NCBI RefSeq assembly: GCF_963678635.1
Contig: NC_087066.1
Span: forward strand, 31,005,301-31,069,300
Length of the DNA stretch: 64,000 bases
Direction of reading: 5' to 3'
Origin: Symsagittifera roscoffensis
Taxonomy: Eukaryota; Xenacoelomorpha; Acoela; Convolutidae
Positions 22,548-33,740 of the stretch are shown in pieces. Numbering within the stretch: position 1 is the first letter of the stretch; every line of letters begins with the position of its first letter. Made by a program: the position numbers and the translations under genes. The notes beneath the pieces were generated by a model. It worked only from the letters and a program-made list of their open reading frames with translations. It did not search any database and was not told where the DNA came from.

Positions 22548-23200
22548 ATATTGTAGATGAAACTGTAAATAGTCAGAATTGTTCATATTCCCCAGAAGAC
22601 CTTCAAGCAAGAAGCGAAGAGAACTTTTGCGGAATGATTAACGCATGGACCGAAGAGGGGATAAGCGACAACGACGACTATTCCGTTCTTAAAATCAGAA
22701 CAATCTACGATACCAATGGCTTGGAAACCAAGAAATTAGTCAACATCGGATTGGGAGACAATGCTATAGTCAATTTGAACAATCCAGTGGATTGGGCAAG
22801 TCCAGTGAGCTTCCTGAAGCAAAATGTCCTACACGAATTGAAGTTGAGAAATCCACAATTGAAGATACACCCAGTAGAGAAGAAAATTAGGGAACTATAC
22901 TGCGGATTCACCAACGACACAATCAACATCATCGGGAAAGTGGTAGTGAGATTACAATCCAATGGATGGATCGCGGACGAAACTCCATTTTTTATCACTT
23001 CTGGAAATGAGAAGAACATCCTGGGAAACGATAACCTACCGAGAATTGAAATCGAGATAGCTCAACGACAGCCTCTACTACCCGTCAACAACATAACACG
23101 CCCAGAGTTGTGTAAGTTAAATAACTATTCAGACACAATCCTTAATCTGTATCATAAGTACAAAGAATTATTTAACAGAGTGGGAACAATACCATTGGAC
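22530..23200 (+). pseudogene. Gypsy protease region, catalytic motif not recognisable
   Basis: Frame 2 reads through the zone between the knuckles and RT. The phrase KKLVNIGLGDNAIVNL (about 22731-22778) sits where the family has its Asp-Ser/Thr-Gly triplet, but no D-S/T-G remains. ILGNDNLPRIEI (about 23017-23052) corresponds to the conserved C-terminal flap region. The domain would mature the polyprotein. As written it should be inactive. Confidence 0.6.
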
Positions 23201-24076
23201 AGAAAAGTTACACACTTCCACTACCCATTCAAACCTATCCAAACCAAAGGTAGAATAGTTTCCCTACATTTACTCGATAACGTAAAAATGGAACTAAATA
23301 GAATAGAAAAAGAAGGGCATATCGTGAAGTTAAACAAATGCGATGAAGATTGTTTTATAAGTCCAATAGTGATTACAAGAAAAAAATACGGAAACATCAA
23401 GTTGGCATTAGATTCGAAACTATTAAATAATCAGATATTCAAGAACAAATAACAAATGCCAAATATACATGAACTGATCGACAACCTAGCGCTCCAACTG
23501 TCAAGCAAAGAGTCAGGGGTAGTTTGGTTTAGTAGTCTACATCTAAAGAATGCGTACAGCCAACTACAATTATGCACAGACACCAGCAAACAGTGTAACT
23601 TTAGCATTTTGGGGGGCGAAACCATTGGGACCTATAGGTTTTTAACTGGATTTTACAGATTGGGCGATATGCCAAACGAATTCCAGAGGGTGATGGATTC
23701 TTTATTGAAAGACATTCCTTTTACCAATTGTTATATCGACGACATTTTAATAGCTTCGAAAAGTTCATTAAATGAACACAAAGCGATATTAACAAACATT
23801 TTAAACATTTTGGTCAACAAGAATATGGGGAAAATGGGAGAAAGGTGCATTTTTCCAAAAAGAAATAGAGTGGCTAGGTTTCAAGATATCAAATTCGGGC
23901 GTGCAACCATCGGTCGGAAAACCAGATTCGATAAAAAACCTACCAAACCCAAAAGCATATCCGAACTCAGGTCTTTCTTTGGGTCGATCAATCAGTTTAT
24001 GAAATTTGTCCTGAACTTGTCTTCCCTAAGTTCTCTCTTACAACCACTTCTCGTAAAGAAATCAGTTTACCAATGA
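23201..24076 (+). pseudogene. Gypsy reverse transcriptase, motif A Asp replaced
   Basis: Fingers and palm are easy to follow: ELNRIEKEGHIVKLNKCDED, FISPIVITRKKYGNIKLALDSK, then TAA at 23450-23452, then VWFSSLHLKNAYSQL (motif A), YRFLTGFYRLGDMPNEFQRV (motif B) and YIDD (23732-23743). Motif A has His (CAT 23540-23542) where the catalytic Asp is expected. From about 23835 to 23945 the reading moves into frame 0 and back. SELRSFFGSINQF then starts the connection. It ends in a frame change near 24068. Confidence 0.88.
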
Positions 24077-24543
24077 ACGACGAACATACTAAGGCGTTTG
24101 AAGAACTAAAACAACAGATAGTGAACATAACAGAGAATAATCATTTTGACATAAAAAGGATGTCAAGACTAAAGACAGACGCTTCTCATAGCGGTCTGGG
24201 AGCCACCCTAGAACAATGGGATGGGGAGAATTGGGTAACAATAGCATTCGCCTCCCGATTTTGAAATAATCACGAAAGTAAATATTCGACAAACGAACTT
24301 GAATTGTTGGGAGTAGTCTGGGCGACAGAGCTTTTTAAAGATTACTTGTATGGTGCTGAATTCGAAATTGTAAGGGACCATAAGGCATTGTTATCAGCAT
24401 TAAATGCAAATCAGAGTAACAAAACTATGCACAGCAGACTAACCCGTTGGGTAAACCGACTTTTACCATTTAATTTCAAGATCAAACACATACCGGGAAA
24501 CGAAATGGGATTTACAGATTTATTGTCCAGATTTATTCTTTAA
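24065..24543 (+). pseudogene. Gypsy RNase H
   Basis: Frame 1 holds RLKTDASHSGLGATLEQ (first Asp), STNELELLGVVWA (Glu), RDHKALLSAL (Asp) and HIPGNEMGFTDLLSR, the classical Gypsy RNase H sequence. A TGA at 24262-24264 interrupts it, and a TAA at 24541 marks the start of an inserted segment. Confidence 0.85.
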
Positions 24544-24668
24544 CAGTCCTTCTTCACGTTAAAGAAGGACTGTTATTTAAAGATTACAAATTAATAGTAC
24601 CGGCTGCATTAAGATCACCATTCCTGTCACTTCTTCACGAAACACACCCAGGACAGTTCGGGATGAAA
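24542..24668 (+). repeat. Inserted fold-back copy of the integrase zinc-domain DNA
   Basis: 24555-24668 repeats 25394-25507 (about 114 bases, from CACGTTAAAGAAGGACTG to GGGATGAAATC) with a few substitutions, 839 bases upstream of its source. Its left edge AACAGTCCTTCTT (24542-24554) is the exact reverse complement of AAGAAGGACTGTT (24562-24574). On either side the linker reading (LLSRFIL, then NPK...YDSEFVVATVQKI) looks continuous, so this is an insertion. Confidence 0.85.
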
Positions 24669-25110
24669 TCCCAAACTCACACTATGATAGCGAATTTGTA
24701 GTGGCTACAGTACAAAAGATTGTAGAAAACCTCTCTGTAAATAGTGATTGTAAAAAGAATAATTGTAACAAGAACGAATTGTATAATCCAGTGGATGTAA
24801 ATACGATCAGTAATTTTGATTGTAATAATCCAATGGGCGGAAAGAAAGAATTATCGCTAAGCATCCAACGGTCGTTCTTCTAGAATATTCTGAATTACGT
24901 AAACGACACTGTTAGAATTTGTAATTCCAATCACTCACTTCAGAGTCCTGTACAAGCGGTTGCGTTCCACTAAATTTATCAAAATTTGATTTCAATTGTT
25001 TTCATTTATCAGATAAAACCTTTTTATTTTTTCTTGCCCAGTCAATACTATCACGTAACCAGTCGTTAAATTCAGATCAGAAAAAACCGTTAGAAGATTT
25101 CATTAAATCA
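24669..25110 (+). pseudogene. Gypsy RNase H-integrase linker, decayed
   Basis: Frame 2 from 24669 reads FVVATVQKIVENL and an Asn/Lys-rich stretch to a TAG at 24881-24883. It then degenerates with stops until frame 1 picks up about 25060 (DQKKPLEDFIKSVNLL). Confidence 0.5.
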
Positions 25111-26200
25111 GTGAACTTGTTACAAATTTCCCTCAGGGCAGAAAAGAAAGGAATTTTATTGAACTTTAATAACGATACAATGTCAGACTTACACAAGAAA
25201 TTACTGGCCAAGTACAAAGGAGATCTCAAATTACCAGACACCCCGTTATCTCTCACAGATCATTGTTCAAACAAGCTAATCAAACTGATGACGGACGAAG
25301 ATAAAATCCTCAAGGAGGTAAAGAAGGCGGTAGAGGAAAGCAGACCATTGGATAAAATCGGAGCCTACCTAAAGAACTTTCAGAGGGACATTCACGTTAA
25401 AGAAGGACTGTTATTTAAAGATAACAAATTAAAAGTACCGGCTGCATTAAGATCACCATTCCTGTCACTTCTTCATGAAACACACCCAGGACAGTTCGGG
25501 ATGAAATCCTTGGCAGAAAACATCTGGTGGCCGCACCTATACAGAGAGATCTACCATCACGGAAAAAATTGCATTCAGTGCATCATGGCCGGTAAAACCC
25601 TAAAAGTGTTACTAGAGACAAACAATACGGAGAAATTACCGATTCTGACCAAACCAAACGAAGAAGTAGATTTAGATTTTGCGGGCCCATTGGACAAAAG
25701 TTGGGGTAACTCAAAATATCTTTTGTTATGCATCGATCGCTTCTCAAAGTTCCCGTCAGCAAAAACAGTGAACAACACCTCGGCTTCTTCAATTTTAACT
25801 TTCATTGAAAGATAATTGCCATCTTCACGGATTTCCAAAGTCTATTAGAGCCGAACATGGGTCATGTTTTACTTCTTTCGATTTTAGAAGCTTCTGCGAG
25901 AAGAACATAATTAAATTAATCCTATGTACGGTTGGGGATCATAGATCCAACGGAGTAGTAGAAAGACTCGTTTACACTGTTAAAGCTAAGCTACTGGCAA
26001 TGTCGTTCAACGATCCAAAACCATCTTTAAATACAGCTATTGATAAAATCATTTGGAATATTCGTTCGACGAAACAATCATCCATTGGATGCTCTCCTTT
26101 CTCAAAACATTTTAATAGATCTCCCAACACCTTCTGGAAATCTTTGGTCTCTCACGCGATTAGTTTAGATAAGGGAAAGTTAATCCTATCAAAGGATAGA
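25060..26200 (+). pseudogene. Gypsy integrase (zinc domain and catalytic core), frameshifted
   Basis: The zinc domain reads HETHPGQFGMKSLAENIWWP, with the CIQC pair at about 25573-25584. Core Asp 1 is in VDLDFAGPL (codon 25675). After a frame change near 25805 the core continues in frame 2. The second carboxylate position reads RAEHGSCF, with Glu (GAA 25853-25855) where an Asp is usual. The catalytic Glu in NGVVERLVYT is at 25961-25963. The enzyme inserts the cDNA. The frame break and the Asp-to-Glu change suggest it is inactive. Confidence 0.87.
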
Positions 26201-27382
26201 GTACAAGACTGGGGAGCTGACGACGCGTTTGAAGATGGCTATCTGGAAAACAGAGCAATGGACGAAAGGGGGTACGAGAGCGACCCTGCGGACAAAGCAG
26301 ACAGAAACCTCCAGCGAGCACCACTGGCAAACCCTTTCAGCCAAGGAGGTAACTGGTTTAGGAGGACAGTTAACAGGAGGGAAGGCGAACCTTACTTTAA
26401 ACCACTTGGGGGTAAGCCTCTGTCAGACACGAAGCATACGGTTACATTAGACAACGGACATGTGATCAGAAAATCTGACTTAGCTTTTAACAAAATCCAA
26501 CCGTCAGCCCTCACGACGTTTTCGGCAATACCGAATTCGCTAATTAATAAAAATGATTTAGCAGGCAAGCGAAAAAGAAATTCTCCCTCGAAGAGACCAG
26601 ATTCAAGTGTAGGAGGCTCTTTAACGAGTTACACACCAACGGCAGGAAAGACAAATAAAAGGAGGAGAACCAACACCCCGAGCACAAAAGGTTCAAAGTT
26701 CGCCTTTAATAGTTTAGATTCATTGTTAGAGTTGGACCTTTGGGATAAAGTTATCGACGACTACTTGGGTACGGAAGCGGAAACTGTATGTAATACACCG
26801 ACTGTTAATTTACACAGTGATTTAGATCAGCCAAGAAGTACCGTACAAAGCCAAACGAACACTCAGACAACGATAACTATCCCAACGGGCACAAGCGATG
26901 ACCCAATTAGATTGGACAGCTCTCCGGAGAAGACAGTGGAGACATCAAAAACTCCAATATCTATCAAACCCCACTCAAGACGGAACCCAGGTCCCCCTAA
27001 ATTTTACGGAGACAGTCGTTTTATCGATCAAGTGACGCTTGGAACGGAGAACAACACTGCTGTAGACTCCGATGACGAACTTCTAATTACGTTCTCCAGC
27101 GAAAAGAGTCCACGAACTAAAATGACTTACTTGACACCAATTGAAGATATACCACGGCACACAACACTGGTGGCGGAAACCACACAAGGCCCCTTCTCAA
27201 CACCCTCCTCTCGAACAACAAAGGTCGCATGTATACCATCTCTATTGGTAGAAGTTGCTATTAATACTTAGGATGATGACGGCAGCGACATATCTTCGGG
27301 AATTGACGCTGATGTAAGGAGGGAGGTCAATAGCCTTCATGATAGATATAACGCCACGAACGTAAACTCCGAAAACTTTTAA
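26201..27382 (+). pseudogene. Gypsy integrase C-terminal tail (long, disordered)
   Basis: In frame 2 the integrase runs into TVTLDNGHVIRKSDLAFNKI, a small SH3-like end module. About 250 further residues are rich in Ser/Thr/Pro/Asp, with a basic cluster KRKRNSPSKRP (about 26569-26601) and NKRRRTN (about 26656-26676) that could be nuclear localisation signals. A TAG at 27269-27271 interrupts it, and the same frame then runs on to TAA at 27380-27382 (DDDGSDISSG...). There is no transmembrane segment, so not an env. Confidence 0.7.
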
Positions 27383-27738
27383 ACTCTGGTAATATTTTAT
27401 CCTTCTTATTTGCTCGAGCTTTTATCCATTGGTCCAAAATACACAATTTTAATTTAGTTAGTGATTTAGTTAGTTTGCCTTAACTGTATAAATGCTACAT
27501 AACCTCAGTTGTACATATCATTTTGTACATTCAGTGTTGATGTCTGTGTAAACCTGTAAGTAGCTTGTATAAATTACCACATAATCACCTCCATTGTAAT
27601 CTGTACTCCCTGCATAATTCCATTGCTGCTGAACACGGTTACTTTTTGTTTCAACTTTGGCCCTGGTGGAGCGAGGGGAGATGGAGTATATGTGCGATGT
27701 TGGCTACATCGACGAGCAGGCAGATATTAATTTTTGCG
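27383..27738 (+). other. Gypsy 3' untranslated region
   Basis: 356 bases of non-coding sequence inside the element. A 63-codon ORF at 27565-27756 overlaps the LTR and has no domain. Confidence 0.5.
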
Positions 27739-27739
27739 C

Positions 27740-27748
27740 AGTGGGGAA
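27740..27748 (+). promoter_or_regulatory. Polypurine tract for plus-strand priming
   Basis: AGTGGGGAA lies immediately before the 3' LTR, where RNase H leaves the plus-strand primer. Confidence 0.75.
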
Positions 27749-27960
27749 TGTTGTGATTTAGTATTTTAGTATGTTATAACCTTGACCTCTATTGTCTAAT
27801 CAAGTACCAGTTAATGTTCACTCTACTAAGTCCTTTGGACTTCGAGTCACTAGTTGGTCTTTTTAGACTACAGTCAGTTTTAATTCACACATTACTTTTT
27901 ATTCTGTTTTAATCTTAGTTAGATACGATAGTTACCAGTGGTAAACACACACTTTTATTA
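27749..27960 (+). repeat. 3' LTR of the Gypsy element
   Basis: 212 bp, starting TGTTGTGATT and ending ACTTTTATTA, followed by the CTGTA target duplication (27961-27965). It aligns with 21348-21559 without gaps. Confidence 0.95.
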
Positions 27961-27965
27961 CTGTA

Positions 27966-30900
27966 AGGCTGTTTGGCTGATTTATTTGGTAGTTTTCCTT
28001 TGTACTTCTGCTGGCCTAACCCTATCACCCACCTCTTAAAAACATCCTGAAACCGTTTGTCTTACGTCTAATTCAATCTAACGTTTTTTTTTCCTACTGG
28101 TAATCAGTCTAACCAATTAATAGTCTTCAAAAACTAATTTCAAAGCTCTGTGAATTTATTCAAACACCCACACAAAGTTAAAAATATAAATGACCGTTTA
28201 ATTTCAAAGGTGGATGTTAAGTATGGTTAAAGTTTTGTTGGCAGCCGCAAAAAAGAGTTTCATCTCCGGTTGGTTGGTTGCGAAAGCTATACATACCAAT
28301 TAATCTTTTGTTTTGTTTGTCTGGTCACATGTTACCGTTTTTTGTAGGATATAGAAGAGGAACAAAAAAAGATTGGAAAAAGAGTACTAATATCTTAAGA
28401 GTACTAATATCTTTTTGCAAATATCTTTTTGCAAAACTCTTTTAGATCCAGAATTTCAAAAAAAAAATTGTTTTAAGTCTTGCTGTTATTTTGGATTTAG
28501 ACTAAAAAAACTTTTAACAAAGTAACTGTATTGACAAAAATAAAAAGGGATTCAATATGAAAATGTTTTGTTCAGACGCTTTAAAGTATAAAATATAGAT
28601 GACGACAACCCAATTGCTTAGATAATTTGGTTTGTAATAAATTTCAGCGGCGTCCTAAAACCTAAAAACAGCCATTTTAGTACTTCATCATTTCATTATT
28701 TTACAATAGCAACTCAACAAAATAATTCCAGTTTGATATTTTAAGAACAAAATTAAGGCTGTGCCAAAAATGACTGCTTTTACAAAATCAAGAATTTTAT
28801 AGACAAGTGTCCGAGTAATTTTAGTTAATATGATTTTGATAATCCAAAAGGATTGCTAAAAAAACCTGCCTGTGCTACTTCATAACAATTTGAAGTTTTG
28901 TTTGAAAAAAGAAGAGACTTAGGCTGTTAACCTGTTTTCAAGTCATAAATAAGCGAAAGCACTCATAAGTTAGATTTGAGTAGTCTTTCGAATTCACAGT
29001 TGCTCAAAAAAGAGGCCAGTTTTTAGCATCGGGTCATGAGTTTTGATTCAAGCAAAAAAAATGCAAAAAACTGGTTCTTTTCAAACACATATTTACCGAG
29101 CTTGTACCAAAAAAACTCAGGGTTTGTCGAGATGCGTGGAGAACTTAATTGTATCACTTTCCTGAAAAACAAAATGGCCGAAACAATATGAAAAAATGAA
29201 AGATCACAGCGAAAGACTTGCAACAACTGTCTTAAAAGTCAGTATAGTTTTGCCACTACCCAATTATATGGCCAATGAGTTTGCAATACCATTTAAGTGC
29301 AAATTCATAAGAACGGCCGCACGCACACGGAAACATCTAGATTTAAAAACGCTACCCATCCCCGTTGCTGGAAAAAAAATTGATCAATGTGACAGTAGGT
29401 CTTACAAACACGAGCAAATTTTTTGTGAGATGACACCAATGTGCTGAGAGTTTTGAAACATCAATTTTCTGGTTGGTCGATTTAAGCTTGAAAATAATCC
29501 CAAAAAAAACCTATCAGCCATATTTAATACTTCTTTCATATACTCCATTCTCCCCAACAAAAACTAACAGACCGACATTCGGACTTACAAGGCTCTTACT
29601 GATTTAGCGCCTGAAACAAATTTTATTTGATTTTGAGCAAGCTGCTTTTCTATCAATCCATAAAAAAATACCAAATGAACAACCAAAAAATTGTGTCCCA
29701 CAAGACCTACGAAACGTATCAACAATTAAAGTTAGCCCTAAAAATTTTTTTCGCAATTTTAAAACTTTATAAATTCGGCAAATCCCATGATATGATTGTT
29801 AAGAAACTTCAGAACCTAGGCAACAGAAACCGTTTAGAACCTGGCAAAAGAAAAATTTCTTAATGGTTTCTCTGTATTTATTGGCTCTCTGTATCTAAAA
29901 AGCATCCTGTCAAACCGTTAAATTTATTCCTCTATTTTATTCCTCTATAAAAAGCACCCTCTATCTGCAACCAGTGAAATGCGGTCGTAAGTGTGCTTCA
30001 TAGGAGAACAAATGATGCCGAAGAATAAACTTTTGAAATCTCTTGATATATCGGCGTAGCTCAATATAAAATGTCGAAATTTGTGAGCAGCTTGCAAAAA
30101 ACGTTTGCAAGTGAAAGCGCTTCAAATGAAAAAAAAAATCGAACAAGTGTTTAATTATTTTTAGTGAATTATCTAGTTGGGGTTATCCAGTGTAAATTGT
30201 GTAAAATTTTTGATTTGCTTGTTGAACTATTTAGTTTAACTTTTAATCCTAATTCAGAGTCTTTTCCTTGCACACTATCGGAAAAAGTACTAAACGCAAT
30301 ACCTTGATTCGTTCAGTAACAAATTGATAACAAGACAGTCTCGCTTTTGTCGGGATGCGCTAGAATGGATTAGAGAATGGCAAACCCGCTCTATTATTCA
30401 GATTTTGGTTAAAAATTAACGCAATTTTAATGGAATGAGCAAACAACTTTAACTTTCTCATCCCATTTTGGAGAAAAAACGACACTAAAAAGAAAAAAAA
30501 CACACTTTTGTAGTATTTTAATGAAAATGGTCGGCACATTTTGTGCTAATTTTGAACAACAACCGGCTCCCTTGTTTCTTTTTGTCTTCGGTGGTCAGAG
30601 AAGTGAAAGAAAAGTTATACAAATTTCTCCTACAAATTTTTCTTTTTTTATTAAAAGGTGAGGGTTCGAAGTTGATATTCGAAAACGAATATTCGAATAA
30701 CTGTAATATTAGCAACCTATGAATTTTATAAGCGAAATTGTCAAAGCTTTCTGACAATATAAATGAGTGAATTAAAATAAACGTTACAAACTGTCTTACA
30801 AGCCAAAGTTTCTCACCTATATTTTCAAAACCAAATTAAGGGCTGGAAAACATACATTTACGTTTTTTTAAATTATATTTCTTCGAGGTTACCACTGTTT

Positions 30901-31507
30901 GCGAAGCTTCTGCAGTTCTGTACTTTTTTCGATTGAACTCTAGAAACTTAAGAGGTTATTTACCAAAAAAGTTTACCTTTAAAGCTAGACGATTTTGGTG
31001 GTCACGGAAGCCTCGTAAAAAACTTACAGCTGGTCGGCTGTCTACTTGCTCTGAAGTTGTGATCAACTAAGGTTTCTTCGGAAAAATGTTTTTGAGCATA
31101 AAATAATTTTGTTTTTATACTTTTCAACTTAATATAATTTTGACTCAATTGTTGATATAAAAGTTAATGATTGGGATCATCATCAGCTGCGATATTTGCT
31201 GACAAGGTGATCAATTACCGCTTAAGTTGTACCGATCTCTTTTACAAGGAATTCGACCCCTCCACGACCCAAAAGACTCATACAAAAGGATTCATATGAA
31301 AATCTTCGAAAAAGTAGGAAAAACAGACTAACTTGCCGTTGGAACTTTCAGCAAATTGGGTTCTTCTGATTTTAGAGTTTTGAACTAGAGCTCGAGGAAA
31401 GTCTATTTGAAAATGATGATAACAAGATGGGAAAATTAGCAACAAATGGAAAAATAGGGTATGAAGTACGGGCCAAATAGCCCGTGTTTTATTCTTGTGT
31501 GACTCAC
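27966..31507. other. Intergenic or downstream neurexin intron; no exon recognised
   Basis: If the neurexin-like gene continues, this is its second intron on the minus strand. I looked for a second laminin-G domain on the minus strand and found none. A small tandem duplication (AGAGTACTAATATCTT, then CAAATATCTTTTTG) lies near 28382-28436. The remainder is AT-rich with short domain-free ORFs. Confidence 0.45.
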
Positions 31508-31791
31508 CCGACTGTTGGCAGAGTTGCCCTGTGAACCCCCTTCTGCAGACACAACTGGTGGCTGCCGGGTCATCCGAGTCCACCTGGCACAGTGAGTCAC
31601 TCTCACAGGGGGAGGAGTAGTGGAAGAAGGAGAGGGTGGAGGTAGCTGTTGTGGTGGGGTTGAGAGAGGAGGAGTCTTGATATGAAGGTGCAGCAGCAGC
31701 AGAAAAAGATGATGAAGAAGACAGGACACACTTCTCGTCTGATATTGTGAAAGTAGCCCCGAGGTGTGATCGGATCGAAAGGGATTCAAAC
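31508..31791 (-). CDS. Neurexin-like gene, exon 2: linker and EGF-like module
   Basis: The 284-bp exon is bounded on the minus strand by a T-rich tract ending AAATAG (acceptor, 31792-31793) and by GTGAGT (donor, plus-strand ACTCAC at 31502-31507). It begins in phase 2 relative to exon 1 and ends in phase 1. It encodes the end of the LNS domain, a Ser/Ala/Thr/Pro-rich linker of about 45 residues, then SPCESDSLCQVD, TSCVC and RRGFTGQLC, an EGF-like pattern matching alpha-neurexin's first EGF module. Only five Cys are visible where EGF modules have six; an upstream Cys in SDEKC might stand in. A family A element starts about 31 bases outside the acceptor. Another EGF/laminin-G protein such as a contactin-associated or Crumbs-type protein is possible. 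Confidence 0.6.
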
Positions 31792-31823
31792 CTATTTACA
31801 AGCAAAACAAAATCAAAATGACA

Positions 31824-32330
31824 CAACGAAGCTGGCTGCTGTGCAAGTAGCACAGTAAGTTCCGACCAGAGTTTTTGTTTTTCCACATTTTGTTTTTCAA
31901 ATTAAAGTAGTTTTTTTTCTGCGTGGTGTGATAAAAGGATCTGAGCCAAAACAAAAATTAGGCATATTTGACAATCATAGTAAAAAAAGCAAATTGGAAA
32001 AAATTTCTGCAGAAAATTGAGGAGAAACGTTTTTGCAGATTTTTGAATTTTTGACGTATTCGTTTCAAAAAAGCGCCAAAAAATACGAAAAAAAACTATC
32101 TTTAGTCGAATGAAACTAACTTTTGCGACTGTAAGCTATTGTAAGATTTTAGGTTGTTAAATAAACTTTTGTTAGCCTACTCGCTCACTCGAAATTAGAC
32201 GAAAAATCAATACTGGGATTGTTTTTTTTTTTAATTTTAATGTTTGAATCACCACTAAAAGAGCTCTAAAATGAGACTTCACTCATCTCTGTCCCATGAT
32301 TAATTGTGGTAGCTAATTTTACATGTATAA
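31824..32330 (-). mobile_element. Family A element, copy A2 (one end missing)
   Basis: Plus-strand left end: GCTGTGCAAGTAGCACAG then TTCCGACC, followed by TGCGTGGTGTGATAAAAGGATCTGAG. The other terminal motif is absent; the copy stops where A3 begins. It lies about 30 bases upstream (in gene sense) of the exon 2 acceptor. Confidence 0.75.
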
Positions 32331-33114
32331 CAAAAAAGTTAGCCGGTTAATGTGCAAGTAGCACCGGTTGTTCTGACCATAGTCTTTAAGAGTTTTTGTT
32401 TTTCCACATTTTGTTTTTCAAATTATAGTAGTTTTTTTGTGCGTGGTGTGATAAAACGATCTGTTATAAAAGTGTAATTTAGTCACATTCGACGGTCATA
32501 CGGACAAACTAGTTAACAGATTCTGAAGACAAATGACTAGAAACCAAAAACTCATAACAAAAACAAAAAATTCAAAACTTTATAAATTTTTTTTGCAGAA
32601 TTCCCAAAATGGCTTTTAATTTCTCCGAAAAATAATTTAGTCCAGTGAAATTAAAATTAAGCAACCATAAACAATTGTAAAGGGATTATATTAATCATGA
32701 ATATGTGTGCTTGATCCTTTACCAGCTCGAAATTAGACGAAAAATCGAAAAATTCAAACCGGTTTTTCACGAAACTGGGAAAAAAATTACAAAACTTATA
32801 AATTTCGTTCCAGTCACGACTGAAAAGACTTAATGGTTATTCAAATCACGCCTGAAAAGAGTTAATGTCGTTCAAATTACGACTAAAAATCACGAGATAA
32901 ATGACAAAAAAACCAAAAACAAATCATAAGAAAATCAACAAACACTTCAAAAAATTTTTTCAATACTTTTTGCAGATTTTTTTTTAAGTTTCAAGTTTTT
33001 GATTCTAAAAAAAGCATTTAAAATCTCCAGATTTTAAATTATTCCAATGAAATTAAAATTAACAATCAATAATTGTCAAACAAAAAACTACAACAGATCA
33101 AATGGTCGGAACAA
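32331..33114 (-). mobile_element. Family A element, copy A3
   Basis: The longest A copy (784 bp). Left end GTGCAAGTAGCAC with TGTTCTGACCATAG; right end AATGGTCGGAACAA. It contains two or three diverged copies of a CGACTGAAAAGA-type internal repeat (near 32820-32890). Confidence 0.8.
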
Positions 33115-33635
33115 TAATTTACTTGATTTGCAAACTTTCAAAAGTTTCGTCTCTTCAATATATTTTTTATAAAACCGATGTAAAATTGAACCACAAGCAG
33201 AGTAATAACTGGTCAAGTGAGCTAGTTATTTTGCTATTTTGAATGAAAGTTGAAGCAAGCAGCGATTGTTTTTTTTAAATAGCCGTTGTGGTAGACTAAA
33301 ACTGCAAACTTCGTAGGTAAGTGTCCTCAATGAAGCACTTCCCCTTAATTTTTCTGTTTGTCCGAGTCATTTATATAATGTCTAACAGCGCGTTTATCAA
33401 CGAAAGGAAACAGTGCGAGCTTTTCAACTCACTCTTTGCAGACGAGTGGAAATTTTTCGCTGACTCGTTAGTCATTTAGCTAAAATTGCCTCTTATCGAC
33501 CGGCGACGAACTCCACGTGACTTTCATGTACTTTCCGGTTTTTTCTTTTTTTATACTACTCAACATGCAAACCGGAAATTAACCCTTTAAAATTTGAAAA
33601 CAAGATATAAGTGACTAATCTTCTGCTAAAACAGG
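33115..33635. other. Intron sequence, no feature recognised
   Basis: AT-rich sequence between A3 and the A4 end fragment. I see nothing distinctive. Confidence 0.35.
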
Positions 33636-33740
33636 ATTAGCCGATTGCTGTGCAACTAGCACCCCAAGTTCTGACCACAGTTATCACTGCAAATTATTTT
33701 TTCGCCGTTTTTTTTGACAAGAAGTATGATAAAATGACAT
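33636..33740 (-). mobile_element. Family A element end fragment, A4
   Basis: TTGCTGTGCAACTAGCACC then GTTCTGACCACAG matches the hairpin-bearing end of family A. A diverged GTATGATAAAATGA follows. No opposite end is found nearby. Confidence 0.6.

Larger units (their letters stand above)
21348..27960 (+). mobile_element. Complete-ended Ty3/Gypsy LTR retrotransposon (6613 bp)
   Basis: Two 212-bp LTRs (21348-21559 and 27749-27960) differ at 8 positions and are flanked by CTGTA duplications. A primer-site-like TGGCGCAGTC follows the left LTR, and a purine tract AGTGGGGAA precedes the right one. Domain order gag, zinc knuckle, protease region, RT, RNase H, integrase is Gypsy-type. Gag is open, but pol is damaged by stops (23450, 24262, 24541, 27269), several frameshifts and a 127-bp insertion. 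About 4% LTR divergence indicates a moderately old insertion by the host's neutral clock. There is no env. Confidence 0.95.

Noticed and set aside
26201-27382. Env gene at the end of the Gypsy element
   Set aside because: No signal peptide, no transmembrane segment and no furin-type context. The region is the in-frame, low-complexity tail of integrase.
31278-31886. Single 202-codon minus-strand gene from ATG 31886 to 31278
   Set aside because: The EGF-like part is flanked by consensus acceptor and donor sites; residues outside 31508-31791 are low-complexity intron and transposon sequence.
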